Positions 9,635 through 18,799 of a stretch of 64,000 nucleotides of DNA are shown here, in pieces. Source of the stretch: Inediibacterium massiliense (lineage in GTDB: Bacteria; Bacillota; Clostridia; Peptostreptococcales; Thermotaleaceae); assembly GCF_001282725.1 (NCBI RefSeq), contig NZ_LN876587.1:1545695-1609694 (forward strand). The letters are read 5' to 3'. The position numbers and the translations under genes were made by a program. How positions within the stretch are numbered: position 1 is the stretch's first letter; every line of letters begins with the position of its first letter. A model generated the notes under the pieces. That model was given only the letters and a program-made list of their open reading frames with translations. It made no database searches and was not told the DNA's origin.

Positions 9635-9742
9635 GTCAATCTACTCCTCATTCGTATTTTTTCATTCTGTATATCCTTATTGTACAATATTTATTTATAT
9701 TTTGGAATATTTTGTATATATCAAAAACAATCTTTTTATATA

Positions 9743-9787
9743 AAAATCACCCCTTCATGTAAAACTACATACATTAGGAGTGATTTT
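9743..9787 (-). terminator. Terminator of the azlC-azlD-trmB operon
   Basis: Inverted repeat AAATCACCCCT...AGGAGTGATTTT followed on the minus strand by a T-rich run, 18 nt behind the stop of the TrmB gene. One of a set of similar hairpins here (7218, 7669, 11886). Confidence 0.7.
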
Positions 9788-9804
9788 GACAAATGAACTA
9801 TTCT

Positions 9805-10638
9805 TTATTTAAATTTATTAAACTCTTCTTCTGTAAAAGCAAAATATTCCTTTCTTACATGATCTAAAAATTTTTCATATTCTTCTCTTTGTTTTATATC
9901 CAATTGATTTGCATAAAGATTTACCATCAAATCATGAACAACATAGTCTTCACTCATATCTACAAAATCAGGATCTTTTGCCCATGTAATTTGACTATCT
10001 TCTCCTCTTGATATAATTCCATATAATACATGAACACCATCTACGGTAACTGTCATATATCTTTCCTTTTTTTCTGATAAATGTCTTTCTAGTCTTCTGT
10101 GAGTTACTAGCTGTTCATAAGGATTATTTCTACCAAAATACATTCCTCTTAACATAACGCCTCTTTGAATGGCATCATTTAATGCTTTTGAAATATCATT
10201 GATTTCTTCTTCCCATATAGAAAGTACAATGCGTCTTTTTGCATCATGAATCAATAAATTTAAAAAATCAATAATCTTATTTCTTCCTTGAATCACTATT
10301 AATTTATGATCATTTTCCTCTTTCAAATAAACTTTTTTGGAGTATTCTTCAATATGATGAAATATACTATCAAAATTATTTTTAAACTTTCCAATGAATA
10401 ATTTTGGATCTAAAGGTTTATAAACACTCATAGTATCTTCCCTTTGTTCAAATACTAATTGTTTATTCTTTAAGCTTTCTAATACTTCATAGATTCTTGA
10501 CCTGGGAATACCAGATATTTTGCTTAATGTATATCCATTGACTGGATATTCTTCCAAAAGACTTAAATATGCCTTTGCTTCATATTCTGTTAATCCTAAA
10601 TTTTTTAAATCTTCAACAATCAATAGAGCATCATTCAT
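9805..10638 (-). CDS. TrmB-family transcriptional regulator
   Basis: A 277-aa protein with an N-terminal TrmB-type winged helix (LGLTEYEAKAYLSLL through GYTLSKISGIPRSRIYEVLE, about residues 13-60). A C-terminal sensor part resembles the PLD-like regulatory domain of the family, beginning near AKRRIVLSIWEEEI. GAGGTGGG precedes the ATG. It follows azlD by 19 bp and is probably the local regulator of azlCD, acting on the palindromes upstream of azlC. The effector is unknown; an amino acid is a reasonable guess. Confidence 0.8.
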   Translation of the reverse strand: MNDALLIVEDLKNLGLTEYEAKAYLSLLEEYPVNGYTLSKISGIPRSRIYEVLESLKNKQLVFEQREDTMSVYKPLDPKLFIGKFKNNFDSIFHHIEEYSKKVYLKEENDHKLIVIQGRNKIIDFLNLLIHDAKRRIVLSIWEEEINDISKALNDAIQRGVMLRGMYFGRNNPYEQLVTHRRLERHLSEKKERYMTVTVDGVHVLYGIISRGEDSQITWAKDPDFVDMSEDYVVHDLMVNLYANQLDIKQREEYEKFLDHVRKEYFAFTEEEFNKFK

Positions 10639-10657
10639 ATTATACCCACCTCTATCT

Positions 10658-10975
10658 TTATCCTGTGTGAACTAAAATAACTATAAATGTTACAAAAATT
10701 GATCCTAATATAGGTATTATTATACCACCTTTACGCCATACATATATAGCTGCAAATCCAATTCCTAATATAGATGCTTGTGGTATATTAGGAGTCGTAT
10801 AAAATACATCAGGAATTAGAAGTGCTCCTAAAGCTGTATATGGAATTAATTTTAAAAATTTATTTAACTTAGTAGGTATTTTTTCTTTAGAAAGGATAAA
10901 AAATGGAATCAATTTAGGTATATACGTAACGATCATCATTCCTACAATCAATAGAATATAATTATTCATCTCCAT
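10658..10975 (-). CDS. azlD: AzlD-type branched-chain amino acid export subunit
   Basis: A 105-aa protein with four hydrophobic segments and the family signature TYIPKLIPFF and KFLKLIPYTALGALLIPD. It is the small subunit of the AzlCD two-component exporter of branched-chain amino acids and their analogues. The ATG has AGGAGG six nt upstream and lies inside the end of azlC (14-bp overlap), indicating translational coupling. Confidence 0.88.
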   Translation of the reverse strand: MEMNNYILLIVGMMIVTYIPKLIPFFILSKEKIPTKLNKFLKLIPYTALGALLIPDVFYTTPNIPQASILGIGFAAIYVWRKGGIIIPILGSIFVTFIVILVHTG

Positions 10976-11675
10976 TCACTTCCTCCTCTTTTAATAAACA
11001 TGAACCTAATAAAGATACAGAAATAATACTTACTATTAAAGTCCATCCTTGTGGTAAAGTTGTTAATTTTTTCAATAACGTGTTGACAAATCCTGATAAA
11101 CCAATTAAAAATGTAATTAATTTAGACTTTTTAGCTTCTGGTATTAAAATAGCTATAAACATAGCATACAAAGCTATGCCCATACTATCTTTTATATTTT
11201 CAGGCAATATTCCTCCTAACCAGTACCCCACAATTGTACCTGTTACCCAAGAAAAATATCCCAAAAACTGTAATGGCAGCATAAACTCTTTTGTAATTTC
11301 TTCGCACTTAAATGATGCTATTGAAAAAATTTCATCTGTTACACCAAATGCAATAAGTGGAATCCATTTTTTAATAGCATCTGTCATCTTTGTAGCAAGT
11401 GATGCACTCATTAAAAAATAACGGAAATTTACTAATAAAGTAGTCACTACAATTTCTCCTATTCCTACCCCTAAAGTCAATAAATTTAAAGCTATAAATT
11501 GACTTGCTCCTCCAAACACAAAAACAGATAGTAAAAAACTATCCTTCATAGAGATCCCTACTGTCTTTGACAAAATTCCAAATGCCATAGCGATTGGAAA
11601 ATATCCTATAAAAATAGGTACTCCTGCCATAAACCCATCTCTTCGGCTTAGCTTTTTTATGCATTGTGCTTGCAT
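10962..11675 (-). CDS. azlC: AzlC-type branched-chain amino acid exporter, large subunit
   Basis: A 237-aa polytopic protein with family features FMAGVPIFIGYFPIAMAFGI near the N-terminus, FGGASQFIALNLL (about 55-67) and a GVTDEIFSIA motif in the centre. It forms an export system with AzlD. First gene of azlC-azlD-trmB; its upstream region holds two palindromes likely to be operators. Confidence 0.9.
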   Translation of the reverse strand: MQAQCIKKLSRRDGFMAGVPIFIGYFPIAMAFGILSKTVGISMKDSFLLSVFVFGGASQFIALNLLTLGVGIGEIVVTTLLVNFRYFLMSASLATKMTDAIKKWIPLIAFGVTDEIFSIASFKCEEITKEFMLPLQFLGYFSWVTGTIVGYWLGGILPENIKDSMGIALYAMFIAILIPEAKKSKLITFLIGLSGFVNTLLKKLTTLPQGWTLIVSIISVSLLGSCLLKEEEVNGDE

Positions 11676-11702
11676 ATAGTCCCCCCACCTCTTTAAATAA
11701 TC

Positions 11703-11757
11703 AAGTAGTTACTGTAGTAGTTACTACTTGCTAGTAGTTATTATAGTAACTACTAGC
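11703..11757. promoter_or_regulatory. Tandem palindromic operators upstream of azlC
   Basis: Two inverted repeats stand side by side. Positions 11703-11729 (AAGTAGT...ACTACTT) are imperfect; 11730-11757 has a perfect 11-bp repeat GCTAGTAGTTA with a 6-nt centre. Both share the GTAGTTA core. They lie 28-82 bp before the azlC start, with no T-run to suggest a terminator. They are the best candidate sites for the TrmB-family regulator of the operon. Confidence 0.6.
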
Positions 11758-11885
11758 AAAATTGTCAATATAAATTCAATAAACATAGTTTAAAATTTTG
11801 TAAATAGACAGAATATTTTATTTTATGTATTTAACAATTGCTATCTATCCCAATCTCATCTTAACAATGATCATTTATTAACACA

Positions 11886-11928
11886 AAAAATCACCCCCTG
11901 TATATAAAAGCATTTAGGGGATGATTTA
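11886..11928 (-). terminator. Terminator of the stalk-domain protein gene
   Basis: Inverted repeat AAATCACCCCCT...AGGGGATGATTTA followed on the minus strand by a T-run, immediately behind the stop at 11934. Confidence 0.7.
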
Positions 11929-11933
11929 ATGAG

Positions 11934-13295
11934 TTATTTTTGTTTTATAACAATTTTCTGTCCTTCTTCAATCCACTGCACATGATAATTAAAATTCTCT
12001 GTTATAAATCTCAATGGTACAAATACGCGATCATTTATGATTTTAGGTTTCATAGGCATTTTAAAAGGCTGATTATTCATATAAGCATTATTTGAATCAA
12101 CAAACATTTGCATTGTTGTATCACTATTTTTTAGTAAGACTGCTTGTATTTCTGGTTGCCATTTAATTTCTACCCCTAAAGATTCAAAAACACCTCTTAA
12201 AGGAACAAACGTCCTTCCATTTTCAATAATCGGTAACACATCTAAAGTAATTTTTTCAGTTTCTCCAGATTTACTTCTATATAAATATGGCGAATCCATC
12301 TGTAAAGATATCTGATAAAGATTTGATTCCTTTTCATCTATATACGGTATCTTATCTTTTACTATTTCTTGTTTATATTCTTGTACTTCTAATTTCAAAG
12401 AAACATCTTTAAAAAACTCTGTATTTTCTTTACTCTTTATATTTAATGATATATTCCCATTGTCTGTTACCTGAACATAAAGTGGAATATAAAAATATAC
12501 AGGTATATCTTCATCTTCTTTTCCTCTATTAATTGTTAGTTCAACTGTTTGATCATCTATTTTCTTCATAGAAACAATTTTTGCATCAGATACATTTTTT
12601 ATAATAGAATTTTTTATACTCTTTTCTAAATTACATTCATTGTTATCTACCCATTTTGAATGATTTAAAGTTAATATAAACGTTTTATTATCTGACCCAA
12701 AATTTTTCTCTATAGGTTCTTGAAGCGTTAGCCATACAGGATTATTTTTTCCAAAAATATGTCCAATAGATACAGTAGGATGCTCGCTAGAACCTTTTCC
12801 TATGGCTAATGCATACTTATATGTACCACTTGATATGAAAGTATCTGAATCAATCTTAACCATAATATCTCCTGCATTTTTAACTTTGGAATAAAGAGGA
12901 ATTTTAAAATTAGCTTTTTCATTAGTGGATACACTTTCTCTATTGATGGTCACTTCTAATCTTTTAGAAGACCTTCTTGTTATTTTCATTTTTGCACCAG
13001 GAGTACTCATTTGTAACCCATCATATACCATATTTCTTACCGTAATAGGATCATCATTCTCAAACCATTCTGCATTCTCTAATATAAGATCGATTCGTTG
13101 ATCTTCTGATCCAAATTCATTTTCGTGTTTTTCTTCAATAGTTAATATCGGTGCATAACGGTCTTTAAATTCCCAATCATCCTTTACATGTGGAATTCTA
13201 TCCACATGATTCTCTGATGCTGCAAAAGAAAAACTACTAAATATCAACATACAAATAATTATAGTAATCAAATTTTTCTTCATTATAAACACCAT
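11934..13295 (-). CDS. Exported protein with copper-amine-oxidase-like stalk domain
   Basis: A 453-aa secreted protein. The signal peptide MVFIMKKNLITIIICMLIFS precedes an AASENH cleavage region. The middle holds two similar roughly 130-residue beta-rich repeats (compare DLILENAEWFENDD with FILTLNHSKWVDNN). The C-terminal 110 residues carry the stalk-domain signature NGRTFVPLRGVFESLG and DRVFVPLRFITENFNYHVQW. Such domains are common in clostridial surface proteins and are not enzymes. The ATG at 13295 is preferred (AGGA upstream); an in-frame ATG further up lies inside the preceding gene. Confidence 0.75.
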   Translation of the reverse strand: MVFIMKKNLITIIICMLIFSSFSFAASENHVDRIPHVKDDWEFKDRYAPILTIEEKHENEFGSEDQRIDLILENAEWFENDDPITVRNMVYDGLQMSTPGAKMKITRRSSKRLEVTINRESVSTNEKANFKIPLYSKVKNAGDIMVKIDSDTFISSGTYKYALAIGKGSSEHPTVSIGHIFGKNNPVWLTLQEPIEKNFGSDNKTFILTLNHSKWVDNNECNLEKSIKNSIIKNVSDAKIVSMKKIDDQTVELTINRGKEDEDIPVYFYIPLYVQVTDNGNISLNIKSKENTEFFKDVSLKLEVQEYKQEIVKDKIPYIDEKESNLYQISLQMDSPYLYRSKSGETEKITLDVLPIIENGRTFVPLRGVFESLGVEIKWQPEIQAVLLKNSDTTMQMFVDSNNAYMNNQPFKMPMKPKIINDRVFVPLRFITENFNYHVQWIEEGQKIVIKQK

Positions 13296-13333
13296 CCCTT
13301 TCCTATTTAGCTTTTTCATAGCATAATCTTTGA

Positions 13334-13792
13334 CTATTTGCATACATCTACCCACTGGGCATCTGTGATTTCTTTTAATTCTTCTGGGGTCACTTTTATA
13401 GAAGAATTGATAGATCCTGCTGCTGGATAAACATATTCAAAAGCTTTTAATGAACAATCTAGATATATATCTAAAGGATTTGCCAAGCCAAAAGGACAAA
13501 CTCCTCCCACTGGATGCCCTGTTATTTCGAAAACTTCATCTGCTTTTAACATAGAACATTTTGTTTTAAAAGTATCCTTATATTTTCTATTGTCAATCTT
13601 TGCATCTCCTTTTGTAACAATCAAAATGCTTCTCTCTTTTAATTTAAAAGCCATGGTTTTGGCAATCAGCTCTGGTTCTATTCCATGAGCCTTTGCTGCT
13701 AATTCTACTGTTGCAGTACTTTCATCCATCTCATATATTTTAAATTTTAAATTTTTTTCCTCAAAAAATTTTTTAACACTCTCCAATGACAT
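13334..13792 (-). CDS. YbaK/EbsC-family tRNA deacylase
   Basis: A 152-aa single-domain protein of the YbaK/ProX editing family, which hydrolyses mischarged aminoacyl-tRNAs such as Cys-tRNA(Pro). Visible are ELIAKTMAFKL, the LIVTKGDAKID strand with its conserved lysine, and GHPVGGVCPFGL. The start at 13792 has AAGGAG 9 nt upstream; an ATG three codons earlier touches the Shine-Dalgarno sequence. Confidence 0.85.
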   Translation of the reverse strand: MSLESVKKFFEEKNLKFKIYEMDESTATVELAAKAHGIEPELIAKTMAFKLKERSILIVTKGDAKIDNRKYKDTFKTKCSMLKADEVFEITGHPVGGVCPFGLANPLDIYLDCSLKAFEYVYPAAGSINSSIKVTPEELKEITDAQWVDVCK

Positions 13793-13828
13793 GTCCTTCA
13801 TCTCCTTAAGTTTTTGTATATGCTTATT

Positions 13829-15784
13829 TTACAAATTATACCCTGCCATAAATCCTTCATGTACTGCATGATAGATTCTTCCTACTGTATTTGCATCTCC
13901 TATAACTTTTACATGATTAAAATTTTTCTTGATCTCTTCTACTATTGTATCATTAGGCTTGACTCCCATAGATAAAACTACATGATCTATCTCCTTTTGA
14001 ACGATTTTATCCTCAATGATATTTCTAATCATTATTTTTCCATCTATTATTTTTTCTAATTTATGATTTGGAATCATCTCTACATTATATTTTTTTAATC
14101 TTTTAATCATATCTAACCGATTGGGGGTATAGATTCCTTGTCCAATTTTATGAAGCATTTCAATAATAAAAACTTGATTTCCTCTTTTCCCTAAAAATTC
14201 TCCTACTTCAAGTCCACTCATTCCTGAACCTATAATAGCAATTTTTTTATTTTTTAATTCTATTTCTTCTTTTAATATTTCTTCTATCGTATAAACATTT
14301 TCTTTGTCTATTCCTTCTATATTATATTTTAGAGACATTCCTCCTGTAGCGATACATACTGCATAGAGATTTAACTTTTTAATATTTTGCAAAGTAGCTT
14401 TTGTGTTTAATTTTATTGGAATATGAAGTCTTTTCATTTCATTTGTCATATAATCTATAAGCCATGTAATCTTTTCTTTATGTGGAGGTTTATTGGCCAA
14501 CTGAAGCTGTCCTCCTATTTTGTCTTTCATTTCAAATAATACAAGTTCAAATCCTCTTAAAGATAAAACCTTAGCAGCTTCTATTCCAGATGGACCTGCC
14601 CCTATAACTGCTACTACTCTTTTTTGTCCATCTTTTTTTATATTTAAGTATTTTGTTTCTTTTCCAGCCATAGGATTGACTGCACACTCCATCCTTTTTC
14701 CATGTAGTACAGATTCAATACAATGAAGACAAGAAATGCAAGGTCTTATAGGAATTTTGGAATTAAATTTTAGTTTATGTACCCAATAAGGATCTGCAAT
14801 CAACCCTCTTCCTAAAGCTACAAAATCAACGACTCCTTCTTTTAAAACTTTCTCTGCAAAGGATGGCTTTCTAATCACCATAGCTCCAATTACAGGAATA
14901 TGTACTTGCTCTTTTACTGCTTTGATCAAAGACTTTCTCCATCCTTGGGGATAAGAAATAGGTTCAATGATTGTATTGGTAGTAGCATAAACTCCAGAAG
15001 ATACATTGATAGCATCTATTCCTAAACTCTCTAGATATTTAGAAATCTTTACTCCTTCTTTTATATCAATACCTTCTTCATATATTCCAAATTCGTGTAA
15101 AAACTCATCTACAGATATTCTCACACTCATTGGATAATCCACTCCACAATTTTCTTTAATTCCTTTTATGATCTCCGTAATAAACCTCATACGATTTTCA
15201 AAACTTCCTCCATATACATCTTTTCTTTTATTTGTATATGGACTTAAAAATTGGTTAATTAAATAACCATGAGCACCATGTAATTCGACTCCATCCATAC
15301 CAATAGTTTTCAGTCTTACGGCTCCTTTTACAAAATCCTTTACTATATTTTTTATCTCTTCTATAGAGAGTTCTCTTGGTTCTTCTCTACAAGCTATACA
15401 AGCAATTGGACTTGGAGCAACTACTTGCCTTCCTCCATTGAGTGATGAAAAAGTTTGTCTCCCTGGATGGGCTATTTGAGCAAATACCCTTGTATCATAT
15501 TTATGAACTCTATCTACTAGCTTTTTCAAATATTTCATATTTCCATCATGAGCTATAGATAATTGATTAGCTTCAATAGTACCATGCTCATCATTTATTT
15601 TTAATGCTCCTAACATAATCAGTCCTACTCCACCCTTTGCTCTTTCCTCATAGTAAGCAATGGTCTCATGAGTTGGATTTCCATTTTTATCTCCTAATCC
15701 TACACTCATTGGAGACATAACTACTCTATTTTTTACAAAAACATTCCCTATCTTTCCTTTTGAAAATATATTTTCATATTTCAA
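13829..15784 (-). CDS. NADH:flavin oxidoreductase / 2-enoate reductase family enzyme
   Basis: A 651-aa three-part enzyme like 2,4-dienoyl-CoA reductase and clostridial 2-enoate reductase. Residues 1 to about 340 form an Old-Yellow-Enzyme TIM barrel (AHPGRQT, ELHGAHGYLINQFLSPYTN). A 4Fe-4S site follows (CISCLHC plus a fourth Cys 12 residues on). Then come an FAD-binding Rossmann motif (VIGAGPSGIEAAKVL) and an NAD(P) motif (IIGSGMSGLEVGEFL). It would reduce an activated C=C bond; the substrate is unknown. The start is a TTG with GGTGG seven nt upstream. Confidence 0.85.
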   Translation of the reverse strand: MKYENIFSKGKIGNVFVKNRVVMSPMSVGLGDKNGNPTHETIAYYEERAKGGVGLIMLGALKINDEHGTIEANQLSIAHDGNMKYLKKLVDRVHKYDTRVFAQIAHPGRQTFSSLNGGRQVVAPSPIACIACREEPRELSIEEIKNIVKDFVKGAVRLKTIGMDGVELHGAHGYLINQFLSPYTNKRKDVYGGSFENRMRFITEIIKGIKENCGVDYPMSVRISVDEFLHEFGIYEEGIDIKEGVKISKYLESLGIDAINVSSGVYATTNTIIEPISYPQGWRKSLIKAVKEQVHIPVIGAMVIRKPSFAEKVLKEGVVDFVALGRGLIADPYWVHKLKFNSKIPIRPCISCLHCIESVLHGKRMECAVNPMAGKETKYLNIKKDGQKRVVAVIGAGPSGIEAAKVLSLRGFELVLFEMKDKIGGQLQLANKPPHKEKITWLIDYMTNEMKRLHIPIKLNTKATLQNIKKLNLYAVCIATGGMSLKYNIEGIDKENVYTIEEILKEEIELKNKKIAIIGSGMSGLEVGEFLGKRGNQVFIIEMLHKIGQGIYTPNRLDMIKRLKKYNVEMIPNHKLEKIIDGKIMIRNIIEDKIVQKEIDHVVLSMGVKPNDTIVEEIKKNFNHVKVIGDANTVGRIYHAVHEGFMAGYNL

Positions 15785-16033
15785 AATCTATCCACCTTCT
15801 TTTTGTGCTGATTGATGTATTCAAATAAAATATATACAATACTTAAACATTTTCTTTTTGACGAATACCAATGCCCATGATTATAAAATTTATCATCCAT
15901 ATTTTTCATAATACATTTAATCTACATTATTTCACATCTATCTTATTTTTAAAAGACCCTATAATCATAATATAAAGGATTTCTCCATATTTTATAGAAT
16001 TCTTATTCATAAACCATTAAGGACGGTGATTGA

Positions 16034-16918
16034 ATGTATTCTATCAAAGAAGTAGATGAATTAAAAATTACAACTCTTGTAGAAAATCAAGCACCATTTT
16101 CTTCTCCATTGCTTGCTCAACATGGCCTTTCTTTTTTATTAGATATTGTTTCTAATGATACAAAGAAAAGAATTTTATTTGATGTAGGACCATCCTCTCA
16201 AACTCTGCTTTATAATATGAAACTACTTCAAATAGATCCTAAAAGTATAGATATGATTTATTTGTCTCATTGTCATTATGATCATACAACAGGACTTGTA
16301 GGGATTTTAAAAGAAATGGACAAGGAAACTCCTATCATCGCTCATCCTTCTTTATTTAGAGATACTTATTCTTCTAAACCTTTTATTCATAGTATAGGTA
16401 TATCTTATGAAAATAGAAAAGAAGAAATAGTAAAATATAAAGGAAAACTTGTATTAGTTAACAAACCTTTTTCACTCATGGAAGGAGTTCTATCTACTGG
16501 TGAAATAACAAGAACTACAGATTTTGAAAAAAATTATCCAAATATGTATAAAATTGATGATGGTGAACTTGTTCCTGATATTATGTTAGATGATCAATCT
16601 CTCATCATCAATATAAAAGATAAAGGCCTTGTCATTATCTCTGGATGTAGTCATTCAGGAATTGTAAATATTATTCATCATGCTATAAACATTACAAATA
16701 TTTCTCATATTTATGGAATCATAGGAGGTCTTCATCTTGCTTCATCTAATATGGAAACCCTTGAAAAAACAGTAGATGCTCTGACAAATACAAATATTGA
16801 ATGTCTTTATGCAGGTCATTGTACTGGATTTAATGCTCTTTCAAATTTATCTCAATCCTTTGGAGATAAATTTGAACCTTTATCTGTTGGAAAGGAAATA
16901 AAAATAGGAAAAAAGTAG
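16034..16918 (+). CDS. Metallo-beta-lactamase fold hydrolase
   Basis: A 294-aa protein with the metal-binding motif SHCHYDHTTG (about residues 78-87), a later GCSHSGIVNI and a final AGHCTGFNAL. It resembles the MBL group annotated as dihydropteridine/RFA-P synthase-like proteins. The biochemical role in this group is mostly unknown. It is read opposite to its neighbours. A TTGACG/TATAAA pair with 18-bp spacing at 15858-15887 may be its promoter. Confidence 0.75.
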   Translation: MYSIKEVDELKITTLVENQAPFSSPLLAQHGLSFLLDIVSNDTKKRILFDVGPSSQTLLYNMKLLQIDPKSIDMIYLSHCHYDHTTGLVGILKEMDKETPIIAHPSLFRDTYSSKPFIHSIGISYENRKEEIVKYKGKLVLVNKPFSLMEGVLSTGEITRTTDFEKNYPNMYKIDDGELVPDIMLDDQSLIINIKDKGLVIISGCSHSGIVNIIHHAINITNISHIYGIIGGLHLASSNMETLEKTVDALTNTNIECLYAGHCTGFNALSNLSQSFGDKFEPLSVGKEIKIGKK

Positions 16919-16923
16919 TCATT

Positions 16924-17871
16924 CTACTCTTTTCCTATTTTTCTAAATTTATCGTATCTTTCATTTAAAAGTAATGTATGATCTAGTTTAAATAAATCAT
17001 CAATTTCTTTTACAATGTATTCTTTCATTTGATTCGCTACAAAATCTATATCTTTATGAGCTCCTCCTAAAGGTTCTTCAATTACATGATCAATCACTTT
17101 TAAATCTAATAGATCTTTTGCCGTAAGCTTCATCATATCTGCTGCTTTTTCAGCTAGTGATGAATCCTTCCAAAGAATACTTGAAAGTCCTTCTGGAGAT
17201 ATAACAGAATAAATGGAATTCTCAAGCATACATACTCGATCTCCTACCCCTAATGCCAATGCTCCTCCACTTCCACCTTCTCCTATAACAATACAAATGA
17301 TAGGAGTTTTTAATTGACTCATTTTTAGTATATTGATGGCTATTGCTTCTCCTTGCCCTCTTTCTTCTGCTTCTATTCCACAATAAGCTCCTGGGGTATC
17401 TATAAATGTAATAATAGGTCTTTTAAATTTTTCTGCTTGCTTCATAAGTCTTAAAGCTTTTCTATACCCTTCTGGATGAGCCATTCCAAAATTTCTTTGA
17501 ATATTTTCATTTGTATCTTTTCCTTTTTGATGACCTATGATGGTAACGGGTATGTGATCAATCATTCCGATTCCACCAATAATTGCAGAATCATCTTTAT
17601 AAAATCGATCTCCATGAAGTTCCATAAAGGATGATGTAATTTTTTGTATATAATCTAAAGTAGTAGGTCTTTTAGGCATTCTTGCAATTTTTACTCTCTG
17701 CCAAGGATTTAGATTAGAATAAGCATCTTTTTTCATTTGAATTAATTTATCTTTTAAAATATCTATTTCATTAGAAAGATTGATTTCATTTTCTTTTGAG
17801 AAATTTTCTAACTCTACAATTTTTGATTCTAGTTCTAAAATAGGCTTTTCAAAGTCTAGGATACTATTCAT
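16924..17871 (-). CDS. accA: Acetyl-CoA carboxylase carboxyltransferase subunit alpha
   Basis: A 315-aa AccA with the family features ARMPKRPTTLDYI, GDRFYKDD, GHQKGKDTNENIQRNFG, FIDTPGAYCG and GEGGSGGALALGVGD. With AccD it transfers the carboxyl group from carboxybiotin to acetyl-CoA, giving malonyl-CoA. The ATG at 17871 has AGGAGG 8 nt upstream (a GTG three codons earlier is less likely). It overlaps accD by 8 bp and is the last gene of accBCDA. Confidence 0.95.
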   Translation of the reverse strand: MNSILDFEKPILELESKIVELENFSKENEINLSNEIDILKDKLIQMKKDAYSNLNPWQRVKIARMPKRPTTLDYIQKITSSFMELHGDRFYKDDSAIIGGIGMIDHIPVTIIGHQKGKDTNENIQRNFGMAHPEGYRKALRLMKQAEKFKRPIITFIDTPGAYCGIEAEERGQGEAIAINILKMSQLKTPIICIVIGEGGSGGALALGVGDRVCMLENSIYSVISPEGLSSILWKDSSLAEKAADMMKLTAKDLLDLKVIDHVIEEPLGGAHKDIDFVANQMKEYIVKEIDDLFKLDHTLLLNERYDKFRKIGKE

Positions 17872-18775
17872 GATCTTCACCTCCTACTTTATGAATGAAT
17901 AATATGTCATACAAAACTTTCTTCATATCTTTTCTATGAACAATTTCATCCACAAATCCCTTTTCCTTTAAAAACTCAGATCTTTGAAACCCATCTGGAA
18001 GCTTTTGTCTTATGGTTTGCTCAATAACTCTTGGTCCTGCAAAGCCTACCAACGCTTTAGGTTCTGCTAATATAATATCTCCAAGCATAGCAAAGCTTGC
18101 TGTTACTCCTCCAGTAGTAGGGTCTGTTAAAACAGGTATATACAATAACCCTTCCTCTCCTAATCTTCCCAATGCAGCAGAAGTCTTTGCCATCTGCATC
18201 AAAGACAATATGCCTTCTTGCATTCTTGCACCCCCTGATGCACAAAATATGACTACAGGAAGTCTTTGAGCTATAGCTTTTTCAATAGCTCTTGTAATTT
18301 TTTCACCTACTACACATCCCATACTTCCCATCATAAAATTTGAATTCATGGCACAAATAATAAGAGATAATTCATTTATTTTTCCTTCTCCTGTAATAAC
18401 ACCTTCTGATTCATTGCTTTTTTCCTTCGCACTTTTAACTTTTTCTTCATATCCTTCAAATTTTAGTGGATCAAAGCTCATCATATCTTTGTCATATTCT
18501 ATAAAGCTATTTTCATCTAATAAAGCTTTGATTCTCTCTCTTGGGCCTATTCTAAAATGCTCTCCACAAATAGGACAAGTATATAAATTATTTTTTATAT
18601 CTTCTTTTGATATTTTTTTTAAGCAACCCTTGCACTTTATAAAAGCTTCATCTTCTAATTCTTCTTGTATATTCTCAACAGGCTTTTTTATAGGCATACT
18701 TATCTTTTTTCCCTCTTCATTTTCATATAAATGAACAGTTGCATACTTTTTTTTTCGAAATAAATCTTGTAACAT
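17864..18775 (-). CDS. accD: Acetyl-CoA carboxylase carboxyltransferase subunit beta
   Basis: A 303-aa AccD. An N-terminal zinc ribbon (CKGCLKKI and CPICGEHF, about residues 48-73) precedes the crotonase-type domain with CASGGARMQEGILSLMQMAK and DPTTGGVTASFAMLGD. Length and order match bacterial AccD. It is translationally coupled to accA and lies 24 bp behind accC. Confidence 0.95.
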   Translation of the reverse strand: MLQDLFRKKKYATVHLYENEEGKKISMPIKKPVENIQEELEDEAFIKCKGCLKKISKEDIKNNLYTCPICGEHFRIGPRERIKALLDENSFIEYDKDMMSFDPLKFEGYEEKVKSAKEKSNESEGVITGEGKINELSLIICAMNSNFMMGSMGCVVGEKITRAIEKAIAQRLPVVIFCASGGARMQEGILSLMQMAKTSAALGRLGEEGLLYIPVLTDPTTGGVTASFAMLGDIILAEPKALVGFAGPRVIEQTIRQKLPDGFQRSEFLKEKGFVDEIVHRKDMKKVLYDILFIHKVGGEDHE

Positions 18776-18799
18776 ATTCTAATCTCCCCTATACCAATA

